NCBI GenBank assembly: GCA_016707175.1
Contig: JADJIB010000006.1
Span: forward strand, 25,258 to 89,257
Reading direction: 5' to 3'
DNA length: 64,000 bases
Source of the DNA: Candidatus Phosphoribacter hodrii
Lineage (GTDB): Bacteria > Actinomycetota > Actinomycetes > Actinomycetales > Dermatophilaceae
Shown: positions 46,727 to 56,087 of the stretch, piece by piece
How positions within the stretch are numbered: the first letter of the stretch is position 1
Layout of the letters: every line of letters begins with the position of its first letter
The notes under the pieces: generated by a model
The model's input: only the letters and a program-made list of their open reading frames with translations
Told to the model about the DNA's origin: nothing
The model's database searches: none
Program-made: the position numbers and the translations under genes

Positions 46727-47772
46727 TGGCTGGGGTTGGGACGCCTGGGGCAGGGCGGTCGGCCGGGGAGCCCGCCGGGTCGCGATCGGACGCGTCGCGG
46801 TCGGACGTGTCGCGACCGGAGGTGGCGCGGTCGGACGGCTGGGGTCGCGGCGGCGATCCGCGGGGGATTCCGCCGCATGCCGAGGCGGTCCTGGTGCTCG
46901 CGCGATCCATCCCGGCGGGGCAGGTGGCGACCTATGGCGATCTGGCGCGATTGGTCGGCGAGGGCGGGCCACGACAGGTGGGGCAGGTGATGAGCCGGTA
47001 CGGCTCGGACGCCCCCTGGTGGCGGGTGCTGCGCGCGAGTGGGCTGCCACCGGCTGGCCACGAAGAGCGGGCGCTGGTGCACTACCGGGCCGAGGGGACG
47101 CCCCTGGTGGGTGGGCTGCCTGACGGCGCCGGTATGCCGCCCGCGGACTACCGCGTCGACCTGCGGCGGGCCCGTTGGTCGCCGCAGCCGACGGGCGTTC
47201 AGGCTGCGGCCGGGGCGGCCGGGGCGGCCGGGGCGGCCGGGGCGGCCGGTGTGGCCGGCGGGGTTGGTGGCGTTGGCGAGGCTGGCGGTGTGGGTCGGGT
47301 TGGGGCGGACGGTCTGGCTGTCGGGGTTAACGGGGTTGGCGCGGACGGTGAGGCCGATGCGGGCGGTGGGCGGACGGCATACCGGCGCGGAGGTCTGCAC
47401 CACGTGGAGGTGTGGGTCGGGGATCTCGTAGCCGCGCGGGCGAGTTGGGGATGGTTGTTGGGTGAGCTCGGTTGGGTGTTCGGCGATGACTGGGGCCACG
47501 GGGTGGCGTGGGAACTTGGCCCGGTCTATCTGGTGGTGGAGTCCGGGCCTGATGTCGCTGCGGGCGGGCATGACCGGCGGCGCCCTGGTGTCAACCACCT
47601 AGCCTTCCACGCGGGGACCCGGGACCAGGTCGATGCCATCGTCGAGGCCGCAGAGGGGCATGGCTGGGAGTTGTTGTTCGCCGACCGGCACCCCCATGCG
47701 GGCGGGCCGGATCACTACGCGGCATACCTGCAGGACGGTCAGGGGTTCGAGGTCGAGTTGGTCGCCACCTGA
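46726..47772 (+). CDS. Alkyltransferase-like domain fused to a VOC (glyoxalase-like) domain
   Basis: A 348-residue fusion. Residues about 48-155 match the MGMT DNA-binding domain (VLVLARSIPAGQVATYGDLA, RQVGQVMSR), but the active-site PCHR motif is PWWR (97-100), so the alkyl-accepting cysteine is replaced by Trp98 as in ATL proteins, which bind alkylated bases without repairing them. Residues about 158-217 are a Gly/Ala/Val-rich linker encoded by tandem GGGGCGGCC units. Residues about 222-348 form a VOC domain with metal-ligand candidates in LHHVEVW, YLVVESG, NHLAFHAG and FEVELV. Translationally coupled to moeZ. No gene like this fusion is known to me. Confidence 0.85.
   Translation: MAGVGTPGAGRSAGEPAGSRSDASRSDVSRPEVARSDGWGRGGDPRGIPPHAEAVLVLARSIPAGQVATYGDLARLVGEGGPRQVGQVMSRYGSDAPWWRVLRASGLPPAGHEERALVHYRAEGTPLVGGLPDGAGMPPADYRVDLRRARWSPQPTGVQAAAGAAGAAGAAGAAGVAGGVGGVGEAGGVGRVGADGLAVGVNGVGADGEADAGGGRTAYRRGGLHHVEVWVGDLVAARASWGWLLGELGWVFGDDWGHGVAWELGPVYLVVESGPDVAAGGHDRRRPGVNHLAFHAGTRDQVDAIVEAAEGHGWELLFADRHPHAGGPDHYAAYLQDGQGFEVELVAT
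47211..47250 (+). repeat. GGGGCGGCC tandem repeat in the ATL-VOC linker
   Basis: About four and a half units of the 9-base word GGGGCGGCC run through 47211-47250, each encoding Gly-Ala-Ala. They continue as degenerate GGC/GTT-rich sequence to about 47350. Such runs change length by slippage, so linker length may vary between strains. Confidence 0.85.
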
Positions 47773-47786
47773 GCTCATCGGTACCC

Positions 47787-48030
47787 GCAAAGATGACCGT
47801 GCGAGCGCTATCTCCCGGGCGTCATCGGGGTTTGGGCCCGCAAAGATGACCGTGCGAGCGCTATCTCCGTCGGTATCGGGGGATCGGACCCTCAAAGATG
47901 ACCGGGCGAGCGCTGTCTCCGTCGTGGTCTGGGGATCGGACCCTCAAAGATGACCGGGCGAGCGCTATCTCCGTCGTGGTCTGGGGCTGGGGCCCGCAAA
48001 GATGACCGTGCGAGCGCTATCTCCGGGGGA
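47787..48030. repeat. Five-copy 52-bp intergenic tandem repeat
   Basis: Five units start at about 47788, 47841, 47893, 47945 and 47997 (period 52-53). Each has a near-invariant 28-base part beginning CAAAGATGACCG and ending GCGAGCGCTATCTCC, then a GC-rich 24-base part that varies more (units 2-4 share GGATCGGACCCT or GTCGTGGTCTGGGG). It fills nearly all of the 299 bases between the ATL-VOC stop and adnA. The frames across it are not a conserved gene. It could be a transcription-end array, a protein-binding array or selfish sequence. Confidence 0.85.
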
Positions 48031-48071
48031 GGCAGCGGAGGGGTGTCGGTCGCCCGTGATGGGATGAGTGC

Positions 48072-51000
48072 ATGCTCACCCTGCGGCGTGCACCAGCGCT
48101 CGTCGTCGAGGCGCCCACCCTCGACGCGCAGCAGCAGGCTGCCCTCGCGCTGGACGCCCCGGTCGCACGGGTGCTCGGCGGGCCTGGCACGGGCACCTCG
48201 ACCGTGGCCGTCGAGGTGGTCCTCGATCGGGTCGACCGGCTGGGGCTCACCCCCGACCAGTGCCTGGTCCTCGCTCCGACCCGGCTCGCCGCCGCTGCTC
48301 TGCGCGACCGGCTGACCGCGAGGCTGGCGCGCACGTCGACCGAGCCGCTCGCGCGCACGCATCAGGCGTTCGGGTTCGCGGTGCTGCGCCGCGAGGCAGC
48401 CCTTCGCGGTGCGCCGGCTCCGCGGCTGCTCAGCGGCCCGGAGCAGGACGTCGTCCTGCGCGATCTCCTCGCGGGTCACGTGGCGAGCGGCGGCGGGCCG
48501 CAATGGCCGGAGCGGGTGGCCGCTGCCTTGGGCACGCGGGGCTTCCGAGCCGAGTTGCGTGATCTACTCATGAGGGCCGTCGAGCACGGAGTCGACGCGG
48601 CCAACCTCGCCGAGCTCGGACTCCAGCACGACCGCCCTGAGTGGGTGTCGGCAGCAGCGGTCCTCGACGAATACGACGAGGTGACGGCGCTGTCGCAGCC
48701 GGGTGCCTACGACCCTGCCTGGATCCTCACCGCCGCTGCTGACCTGCTCGAGGACGACCCCGAGGCGCTCGAGCGGGTGCGCGAGCAGATCCGGCTGATC
48801 GTCGTCGACGACGCGCAAGAGCTCACTTGGGCCGCAGCTCGACTCCTTCGAACCATCGCCCATCCCGGAATGCAGATCATCCTCATCGGCGACCCCGACA
48901 GCGCGGTCCAGACCTTCCGCGGGGCCGACCCTCGGCTGTTGTGGTGGGACCGGTGGCCCGCTCTGCGGGACGCGCCCACGGTGGTGCTGCGCACGGCATA
49001 CCGGACGCCGACCCGGCTCCACGACGCGGCGAGCGAGGTTGTGCGCCGGATCGGGGCGACCGGCGGCGCGGACCGGCGCGGGTCCCAGGCCGTGCGCGAC
49101 GGCGGTGAGGTGCAGGTGGCGCTGCTTCGCTCGGTCGCCCAGGAGGCGGGGTTCATCGCCTCGACGCTGCGTCGCGCGCACCTGCAGGAGGGTATGCCGT
49201 GGCGCGACATGGCCGTCCTCGTCCGAGGCCGTGGTCGCGCGGGGACTCTGCGCCGGGTGCTTTCGGCCGCCGGGGTGCCTCTGGCCCCGCCCGATGGTGA
49301 GGTCCCGGTGCGCGACGAGGTCGCCGTCCGGCCGCTGCTCGCGCTGCTCGACCTGTGTCTGCGCCTGGCCCGCGACCCGGACGCGATGATCGCGCCCACG
49401 GAGGCCGTCGACCTCTGCTTGTCGGTGTTGGGTGGGGGCGACGCGGTGTCGTTGCGCCGGTTGCGCCGGGCGCTGCGCCGGATCGAGCTCGACGGCGGGG
49501 GACGACGGTCGAGCGACGAGTTGCTGGCGGCAGCCCTCGGCGACCCGGTGCTCAGTGCCCAGGCCGGTGTGGACGGGGAGCCCCTGCGGCGGTTGACCCG
49601 GGCGATCCTCGCCGGTGTCGGGGCTGCCCGGCGGACCGATGACGCGGCTGGCTGGGCCCCCGAGGTCAGCCCCGAATCCGTGTTGTGGGCGATCTGGTCG
49701 GCCCTTGGCGTCGCGGCGAGTTGGCGGCGCGCGGCGCTCGACGGCGGGAGCCGCGGAGGCCGGGCCGACCGCGACCTCGACGCGGTGGTTGGTCTGTTCG
49801 ACGCGGCTGCCCGGTATGCCGACCGGCTGCCGGGCTCCGGGCCGGATGCCTTCCTTGACCATGTGCTGGGCGAAGAGGTGCCTGGCGACACCCTCGCGCT
49901 GCGCGCTCCTGCGGTCGACACGGTTGCGGTGCTCACCCCCGCTGCTGCTGCCGGGAGGGAGTGGCGATTGGTGTGTGTGTCTGGAGTCCAAGAGGGCGTC
50001 TGGCCAGACCTGCGGTTGCGGGGGTCGCTGCTCGGCTCAGAGCACCTCGTCGACGTCGTCACTGGTCGAGGTGGCTCGGTGCGTGCGGCGCAGGCCGCGG
50101 TGCGATACGACGAGACCCGGCTGTTCCACGTCGCCGTGACGCGGGCGAGCGAGCGGCTCATCGTCAGCGCCGTGCGCAACGACGACGAACAGCCGTCGGT
50201 CTATCTCGACCTGCTCGACCCGTTGCCGGCCGACGCAGACGGCGCCCTCGGGCGACCCTTCACACCGTTCGGTCGCGCGCTGACCACCGCCGGAGTCGTC
50301 GGTGCCCTGCGTCAGGTGGCGGCGTCGGTCACCGACGAGGTAGCGGCCGCCCGGGCCGGGCGGCAGTTGGCGCGGCTCGCTGACGATGGCGTGACCGGAG
50401 CCGACCCGGGGCAGTGGTGGTCCCTCGTCCCCGCCGCCGACGATCGTCCCCGGCGTGGCCCTGACCAGGCCGTGCGGGTCTCTCCGTCCAAGGTCGAGCA
50501 GTTCGCCAAGTGCGAGTTGGCTTGGCTGTTGCGGGCCAGTGGCGGCGACGGCGTCAAGAGTGCCTCGGCATCGATCGGCACCCTCGTGCACGACGTCGTC
50601 GCCGAGCTCGGCGACGTTGATGCCCCGACCCTGCAGGCCGAGATCGAGCGCCGCTGGGCCCAACTCGGCCTCACCCCCGGGTGGGTGCAGGAGCGCCAGC
50701 GCGCCGAGGCTCATGCCATGGCCGGGCGCGCCGCGGCCTACTTCGTCTCGCCGGCAGCCGCCCCCTGGGAGCGGGTCGGGGTCGAGGTCGACGCGCTGGT
50801 CGAGGTGGGGCGTGCGGTGCTCAAGGGGCGCGTGGACCGGCTCGAACGGCATACCGACGGGTCGTTGCGGGTGATTGATTACAAGACCGGGTCGAGCAAG
50901 CCGACCGCGGCCGATTTGGCTCGCCATCCCCAACTCGGGGTCTATCAGGCAGCGGTCGAGCACGGCGCCTTCGGTGAGCTGGGGACCCGATCGGCCGGGG

Positions 51001-51221
51001 CTGCGTTACTGCAGTTGGGCAAGGCGTCGAACAAATCGGTCACCCTGCAGGGGCAGCCCGCGCTCGCTGACGACGATGACCCCGGCTGGGCCAGCCGCCT
51101 CGTTGAGGAGACTGCAGCGGGCATGGGCGGGGGACAGTTCGCGGCGACGCCGGGCGAGCACTGCCGGATGTGTCCGGTCGTCGCGGCCTGCCCGGCCCGG
51201 CCCGAAGGGCAGAGCATCTGA
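48072..51221 (+). CDS. adnA: AdnA-type subunit of the motor-nuclease (degenerate helicase, RecB-like nuclease)
   Basis: A 1049-residue double-strand-break resection protein that pairs with AdnB. The N-terminal UvrD-like motor has a P-loop GGPGTGTST (36-44) with Thr where Lys is required, and a Walker B of VVDDAQE instead of DEAQD/DEFQD, so this motor is probably inactive. The C-terminal nuclease has PSKVEQFAKCELAWLLR, VIDYKTGSSKPTAAD (catalytic D and K of the PD-(D/E)XK fold) and CRMCPVVAACPA; the four cysteines could hold an Fe-S cluster. ATG 48072 follows the 52-bp repeat array. The stop overlaps the adnB start (TGATG). Confidence 0.92.
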   Translation: MLTLRRAPALVVEAPTLDAQQQAALALDAPVARVLGGPGTGTSTVAVEVVLDRVDRLGLTPDQCLVLAPTRLAAAALRDRLTARLARTSTEPLARTHQAFGFAVLRREAALRGAPAPRLLSGPEQDVVLRDLLAGHVASGGGPQWPERVAAALGTRGFRAELRDLLMRAVEHGVDAANLAELGLQHDRPEWVSAAAVLDEYDEVTALSQPGAYDPAWILTAAADLLEDDPEALERVREQIRLIVVDDAQELTWAAARLLRTIAHPGMQIILIGDPDSAVQTFRGADPRLLWWDRWPALRDAPTVVLRTAYRTPTRLHDAASEVVRRIGATGGADRRGSQAVRDGGEVQVALLRSVAQEAGFIASTLRRAHLQEGMPWRDMAVLVRGRGRAGTLRRVLSAAGVPLAPPDGEVPVRDEVAVRPLLALLDLCLRLARDPDAMIAPTEAVDLCLSVLGGGDAVSLRRLRRALRRIELDGGGRRSSDELLAAALGDPVLSAQAGVDGEPLRRLTRAILAGVGAARRTDDAAGWAPEVSPESVLWAIWSALGVAASWRRAALDGGSRGGRADRDLDAVVGLFDAAARYADRLPGSGPDAFLDHVLGEEVPGDTLALRAPAVDTVAVLTPAAAAGREWRLVCVSGVQEGVWPDLRLRGSLLGSEHLVDVVTGRGGSVRAAQAAVRYDETRLFHVAVTRASERLIVSAVRNDDEQPSVYLDLLDPLPADADGALGRPFTPFGRALTTAGVVGALRQVAASVTDEVAAARAGRQLARLADDGVTGADPGQWWSLVPAADDRPRRGPDQAVRVSPSKVEQFAKCELAWLLRASGGDGVKSASASIGTLVHDVVAELGDVDAPTLQAEIERRWAQLGLTPGWVQERQRAEAHAMAGRAAAYFVSPAAAPWERVGVEVDALVEVGRAVLKGRVDRLERHTDGSLRVIDYKTGSSKPTAADLARHPQLGVYQAAVEHGAFGELGTRSAGAALLQLGKASNKSVTLQGQPALADDDDPGWASRLVEETAAGMGGGQFAATPGEHCRMCPVVAACPARPEGQSI

Positions 51222-54200
51222 TGGCGACGGTTCGGCACAGTGCAGCAGAGGTCGCCCGCGCGGCGGGGTTGGCCCACGCCCCGACGCCGGAGCAGACGGC
51301 GGTCATCGAGGCACCGCTGCGGCCGATGCTCGTGGTCGCCGGGGCAGGTAGCGGGAAGACCGAGACGATGGCCGCACGAGTCGTCTGGCTCGTGGCCAAC
51401 GGGCTGGTCGCCCCCGATCAGGTGCTTGGGCTCACGTTCACCCGCAAGGCGGCCGCCGAGCTCGCCGAGCGGATCGACCAACGGCTGCGCCGCCTGCAGG
51501 CTGCGGGGCTCTGGACGCCCGCGCCCGACGAGGAGGGTGCCGAGGTCCTCGGCGGGACGCCGACCGTCGCGACCTACCACTCGTATGCCGGTCGGCTGGT
51601 CCGCGAGCACGCCCTGCGGCTGGGCTACGAGCCCGACTCGCGACTGCTGTCCGAAGCCGCCGCCTGGCAGTATGCCGCCGAGGTGGTCTCCCGCTACGAC
51701 GGGGACATGTCCGAGATGGGCAAGGCGGAATCGACCGCCATCGGGGCGGTCGTCGACCTCGCGGGTGAGCTGGCAGAGCATCTCGTCGACACCGGCACGC
51801 TGCGTGAGGTCCTCGACCGGATCGTTCGCGCGATCGACGCGACCCCGCTGGCCGGCACGGCGAAGACGCTGCCCGCTGACCTGGCGACGCTGCGGGGCAC
51901 GCTGCGGGCCCGCCGGGCCCTGTTGCCGGTCGTCGACGCCTTCGGCTCCCTGAAACGCTCACGGGATGCCGTTGACTTTGCCGACCAGGTGGCGCTGGCA
52001 GCCCGGTTGGCGGTGGGGTTCCCCGACATCGGGGCCGGCGAGCGGGCCCGATTCCGGGTCGTGCTGCTCGATGAGTTCCAGGACACCTCCGAGGCCCAAC
52101 TCGTCCTGCTGCGGTCGCTCTTCGCGGCCGGGGACAGCGGGGTCCCGGTGACAGCCGTCGGCGACCCCAACCAGTCGATCTACGGCTGGCGCGGAGCGAG
52201 CGCCACGACCCTCACCCGTTTCCCGGCCGAGTTCACCGATGGGTCGCCCACTCCTGTGCGGCAATTGGCGACGACCTGGCGCAACGACGCATCCATCCTC
52301 AAGGTGGCCAACCACCTCGCGGCACCCCTTCGGGCGTCCGCGCGGGTCGATGTGGCACCCCTCGCGGTCCGTCCCGACGCGGGCGTCGGGGACGTCGTCG
52401 TCGCCCGCGTCGGCACTCACGTCGAGGAGGCGGCATACCTCGCCGACTGGCTGGCCGGCGCGACGAGCCGCGCGGGTACGACGGCAGCAGTGTTGTGCCG
52501 CAAGCGATCCCAGTTCGGTCCGGTGATGGAGGCGCTCGACGCCGCCGGCGTCCCCTACGAGGTCGTCGGTCTCGGCGGGTTGCTGCTGACCCCCGAGATC
52601 CTCGACCTGGTCTCCGCGTTGCGCGCGATCGCTGACCCGAGCCGCGGTGATGCGCTCATGCGTCTGCTCACCGGCCCGATGTGCCGGTTGGGGGCCGCCG
52701 ACCTCGACGGGCTGCACGAGTGGGCGAGGTTCCGCCAGAAGGTCGTCAAGGCCGAGTCGCAGGGGCGGCTGGCGATCGACCTCGACCCGGGACATCGTGA
52801 CGAGGACGACGGTGTCGAGGGTCCCGCCGATGCGCTCGTGGACCTCGCGCCCGAGGTGTTGGACGAGCCGAGCATCGTCGAGGCGCTCGACGATCTGCCG
52901 CCCGAGGTGTGGCGTGGCACCGAGGGTCAGTACGTCGGTGCGGGCGCGCTGGTTCGGCTCAAGGGGCTGTCGACCGCCTTGCGGCGGCTACGACGGCTCG
53001 GCGCGCTGCCACTACCGGACCTTGTCGGCGAGGCCGAACGAGCGCTCGGGCTGGACGTCGAGGTGCTCTCGCGCCCGGGTTACACGCCCGACACCGCGCG
53101 GGCCCACCTGGATGCCTTCGCCGACGTCGCTGCCGACTTCGCGTCGTCCGCCGACCGCCCCACCCTCATCGGCTTCCTCGCCTGGCTCGATGCTGCCGTT
53201 GCGCAAGAGCGCGGGCTGGAACGTGCCACCCTCGAGCCGTCCGCGGAGGCCGTGCAGATCCTCACCATTCACGCTGCCAAGGGCCTGGAATGGGACGTCG
53301 TGGCGGTGCCGGGCCTCGTGGAGGGCACCTTCCCTGCCCGCGAAGGCTCGCCCACGCCGAAGCACAACGGTGCTCGCTGGGTGGTTCCCGACCCGACCCC
53401 GGGAGGCTGGCTCGTCGGGCTCGCGGGGGTTCCGTTCGCTTTGCGCGGCGACCGGGACGGGTTGCCGACGCTGCAGGTGGAGGGCGCTTCCGACAGTAAG
53501 GCTCTCAGCGAACGGGTCGCGGCCTTCCGGGTCGAGGAGGGGCTGCGCGATCTCGATGAGGAGCGCCGTCTGGCCTACGTCGCGGTCACTCGAGCCCGGA
53601 GGCGACTGCTGCTCACCGCGAGCGTGTGGACCAACACCCAGCGGCACAAGGTCACCTCCAGGTTCCTCCGTGAGGTCGTTCGGGCTCGTGACGAGCTCGG
53701 TGTCCGGGTCGCGCGCTGGGATGCGATGCCCGACCCGGCTGCGGTCGGCACCAACCCGGTCGCTGACGAGACGGTGCGCGTGTTGTGGCCGACTCCGCCC
53801 GATCAGAGCCGCCTCGACGACGCCCAGCGGGCCGCGGCAGTCGTCGCGATGGCCCGTCGTGAACGCGCGGCTGCCGGGGCGACTCACGCGGGAACCTCAG
53901 ACGTGGGGACGATCGGTGGGGGATCCATCGGTGCGGGGGCGATCGGTGCGGGACCCATCGGTGCGGGAGCGCTCGGTGCGGTGACTGGGGAGGGGGTGGC
54001 GGCATACCCGCGCGCGGCCCTGCTCGCCCCCCGAGGTGGCGGCGCGGACGATCCCGTATGCCGCGGATGTCGACCTGCTGCTCGCCGAGCGGGCGTTGGC
54101 CCCGAGACGGCCCCCAGGTCGTCGAAGTGCCGCGGCACCTGTCAGCGTCGGACATCGTGCGCCTTGCGGAGGATCCTGAGCGATTCGCTGGCGAGCGCCG

Positions 54201-54717
54201 CCGACCGATGCCTGCCGAGCCCGCGCTTGCGGCCCGCCGTGGGACGGCCTTCCACGCATGGGTGGAGCAGCACTACGCGCGGGCGACCTTGCTCGATTCC
54301 GCCGAGCTCCCCGGTGCCGCCGACGACGATCCGGGCTCCGACGCCGAGTTGCCGCAGCTCAAGGAGGCCTTCCTGGCCAGCGAGTGGGCGTGGCGCACGC
54401 CGATAGATGTCGAAGTGGCCATCGAGACGGTGATCGACGGTATCGCTGTGCGCGGGCGCATCGACGCGGTGTTCGGGCGAACGGACGGCGGGGTGACGGT
54501 CGTCGACTGGAAGACCGGGCCACAACCGTCGGGGGCGGACGCCGCGCATCGGGCGTTGCAGGTGGGTGCGTACGCGCTGGCCTATGTGCGGCTTCGTGGC
54601 TTGTCGCCCGATCAGGTGGATGCGGCGTTCTACTACGCGCGGACGGGGACGACGGTTCGGCCGACGTTGCCGGACGAGGCCGAGCTCATCCGCTTGCTGG
54701 GGTCGATCGCCGACTAG
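51221..54717 (+). CDS. adnB: AdnB-type subunit of the motor-nuclease, two frameshifts
   Basis: About 1165 residues. The motor is intact: Walker A VVAGAGSGKTETMAARV, GLTFTRKAAAELAERI, Walker B VVLLDEFQDTSEAQ, GDPNQSIYGWRGAS and VTRARRRLLLTASVW. It therefore supplies the helicase power that AdnA seems to lack. The nuclease domain has RRGTAFHAWVEQHYA and VVDWKTGPQPSGADAAH. Between motor and nuclease (53.9-54.0 kb) lies a short repeat of IGAG units. Frames change near 54030 (run of six C) and 54100; EVAARTIPYAADVDLLLAER sits between them in a third frame. The rest is continuous. The last four bases overlap the convergent phosphotransferase gene. Confidence 0.92.
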
Positions 54718-55970
54718 GCCGGCTCGTCTGGCGTTGGCGTTGCCGGCGCGTCAGGCCTTGACGGCGAAGCAGGGCCGTGGGCGGTAGGGATCTCCTCGGT
54801 GGCATCGAAGAGGGTCCGCGGGTCCATCGCCACGGTGTCATCGAGAGCCGCAGCGTCATCGAGAGTCACTGTGCCATCGAGAGTCACCGTGTCATCGTGA
54901 GCCGCACTGTCATCGTGAGCCGCAGTGCCATGAACGGGCGCAGTGTCGTCGAAGAGGGTGTCCGGGTGGACGGCCACGGTGTCTTCACCCGAGCCGGACC
55001 CGTTCGCGGCGGCCGGGCTTGCCGCTGCCACCGGCTTCGGAACGATGACCTCCCGGGGGACCACGGAGACCGGCTCCGGCGCCTTCAAGTCGGCGTCGGT
55101 GACCCGCCGCTCCAACTCGACAAGGCGTCGGGCCATCGCCCGCACCCGGTCCGGATCGCCGAGGGTCACCGCGGTGAGCAGGCTGGTGAGCTGCGCGAAC
55201 TCAGCGGCCAGCCGCGCCCGTCGGCGCAGATGGGGGTCGGGGCGCTCGATCCGTGAGTTGGCATAGGCCTCCAACACCGACTCGACGGCAGCCGGCCCAG
55301 CCAGAGTGACGATGGCGGCGAAGTCGTCGGCAGGGTCGGCCACCTTGGCGTCCTCCCAACCGACGACGGCCCGCACCCGCCCCGTGGCTGCGTCTTCATC
55401 GGAGTCGAACCCCGCGAGCACCTGCGACCCTGTCAACCCACCGTGGACCGGTGCCGGAGCGAAGCGCCACAAGGTGACGTCGTCGAGGGCCCCCTCCCAG
55501 CGGGACAGCAAGGCCGTGGGGACATGCCCCGTGGCGGCGGCTCGATCAAGGTCGGCCAGGTGCCTGGTGCGATACGAGTCGGCGTCGTAGGACGGCATAC
55601 CAGCCTCGTCGAAGACGCCCCGATCGACGTTGTGGATCGCCGCGATGGCCCGCCCGAGGTCGGCGGCCAGCCCGGGGCCTGCCGGAAGCGCGTCGAACGC
55701 CAACGGTCGGCCCGGCAACACGGGATAGACGCCGGCCCGTCCGTCGGGGAGCGTGGCGAAACCCTTGGGCACCGGCACCTGGAACGGCAACCGCCGGGCC
55801 AGCAAAGCAGCCAACGCCGCAGCCGACTCCAGCCGCGCTCCGGCCGCCGGAGTGCGTGGGCAGCGGACAAACCACGGCCGGTCCTGCTCATCGATGACGA
55901 TCGCTGCGTCGAACTCACCGGCCGGGCCGGGCGCCACCGCGCGCGCCGACACGGGATCGAGCCCCGGCAC
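54714..55970 (-). CDS. Phosphotransferase (APH/ChoK-like) with repetitive acidic tail
   Basis: A protein-kinase-fold small-molecule phosphotransferase (PF01636-like) of 418 residues or slightly more. The kinase lobe has LPFQVPVPKGFATLPDGRAG and YPVLPGRPLAFDALP; the catalytic loop position reads VHGGLTGSQVL (usually HGDL-xxxN), and VVGWEDAKVADPADDFA is the DFG-like region. The His-Gly-Gly and Gln at the catalytic positions are deviations that may reduce activity. The last 100 residues are an Asp/Thr-rich tail with HDDTVTLDGTVTLDD repeats. GTG 55970 is used; the frame upstream reads FLAALASAAV, so the true start may be further out beyond an indel. Divergent from nudC. Confidence 0.75.
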   Translation of the reverse strand: MPGLDPVSARAVAPGPAGEFDAAIVIDEQDRPWFVRCPRTPAAGARLESAAALAALLARRLPFQVPVPKGFATLPDGRAGVYPVLPGRPLAFDALPAGPGLAADLGRAIAAIHNVDRGVFDEAGMPSYDADSYRTRHLADLDRAAATGHVPTALLSRWEGALDDVTLWRFAPAPVHGGLTGSQVLAGFDSDEDAATGRVRAVVGWEDAKVADPADDFAAIVTLAGPAAVESVLEAYANSRIERPDPHLRRRARLAAEFAQLTSLLTAVTLGDPDRVRAMARRLVELERRVTDADLKAPEPVSVVPREVIVPKPVAAASPAAANGSGSGEDTVAVHPDTLFDDTAPVHGTAAHDDSAAHDDTVTLDGTVTLDDAAALDDTVAMDPRTLFDATEEIPTAHGPASPSRPDAPATPTPDEPA

Positions 55971-56087
55971 GGCCGCGCTGGCGAGGGCGGCGAGGAACGC
56001 CGGGCTTCGGCTCTCCGGGACTCACGCTCACACGGTATGCCGTGAATGTCGCCGGTGCGAGCGCCTCGCCCGTGCTTGACTGCTCGG

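Noticed and set aside
47787..48030. A CRISPR array (28-base repeats, 24-base spacers)
   Set aside because: The spacers between units resemble each other (shared GGATCGGACCCT and GTCGTGGTCTGGGG), the period is 52, and no cas genes are present. It is a plain tandem repeat.
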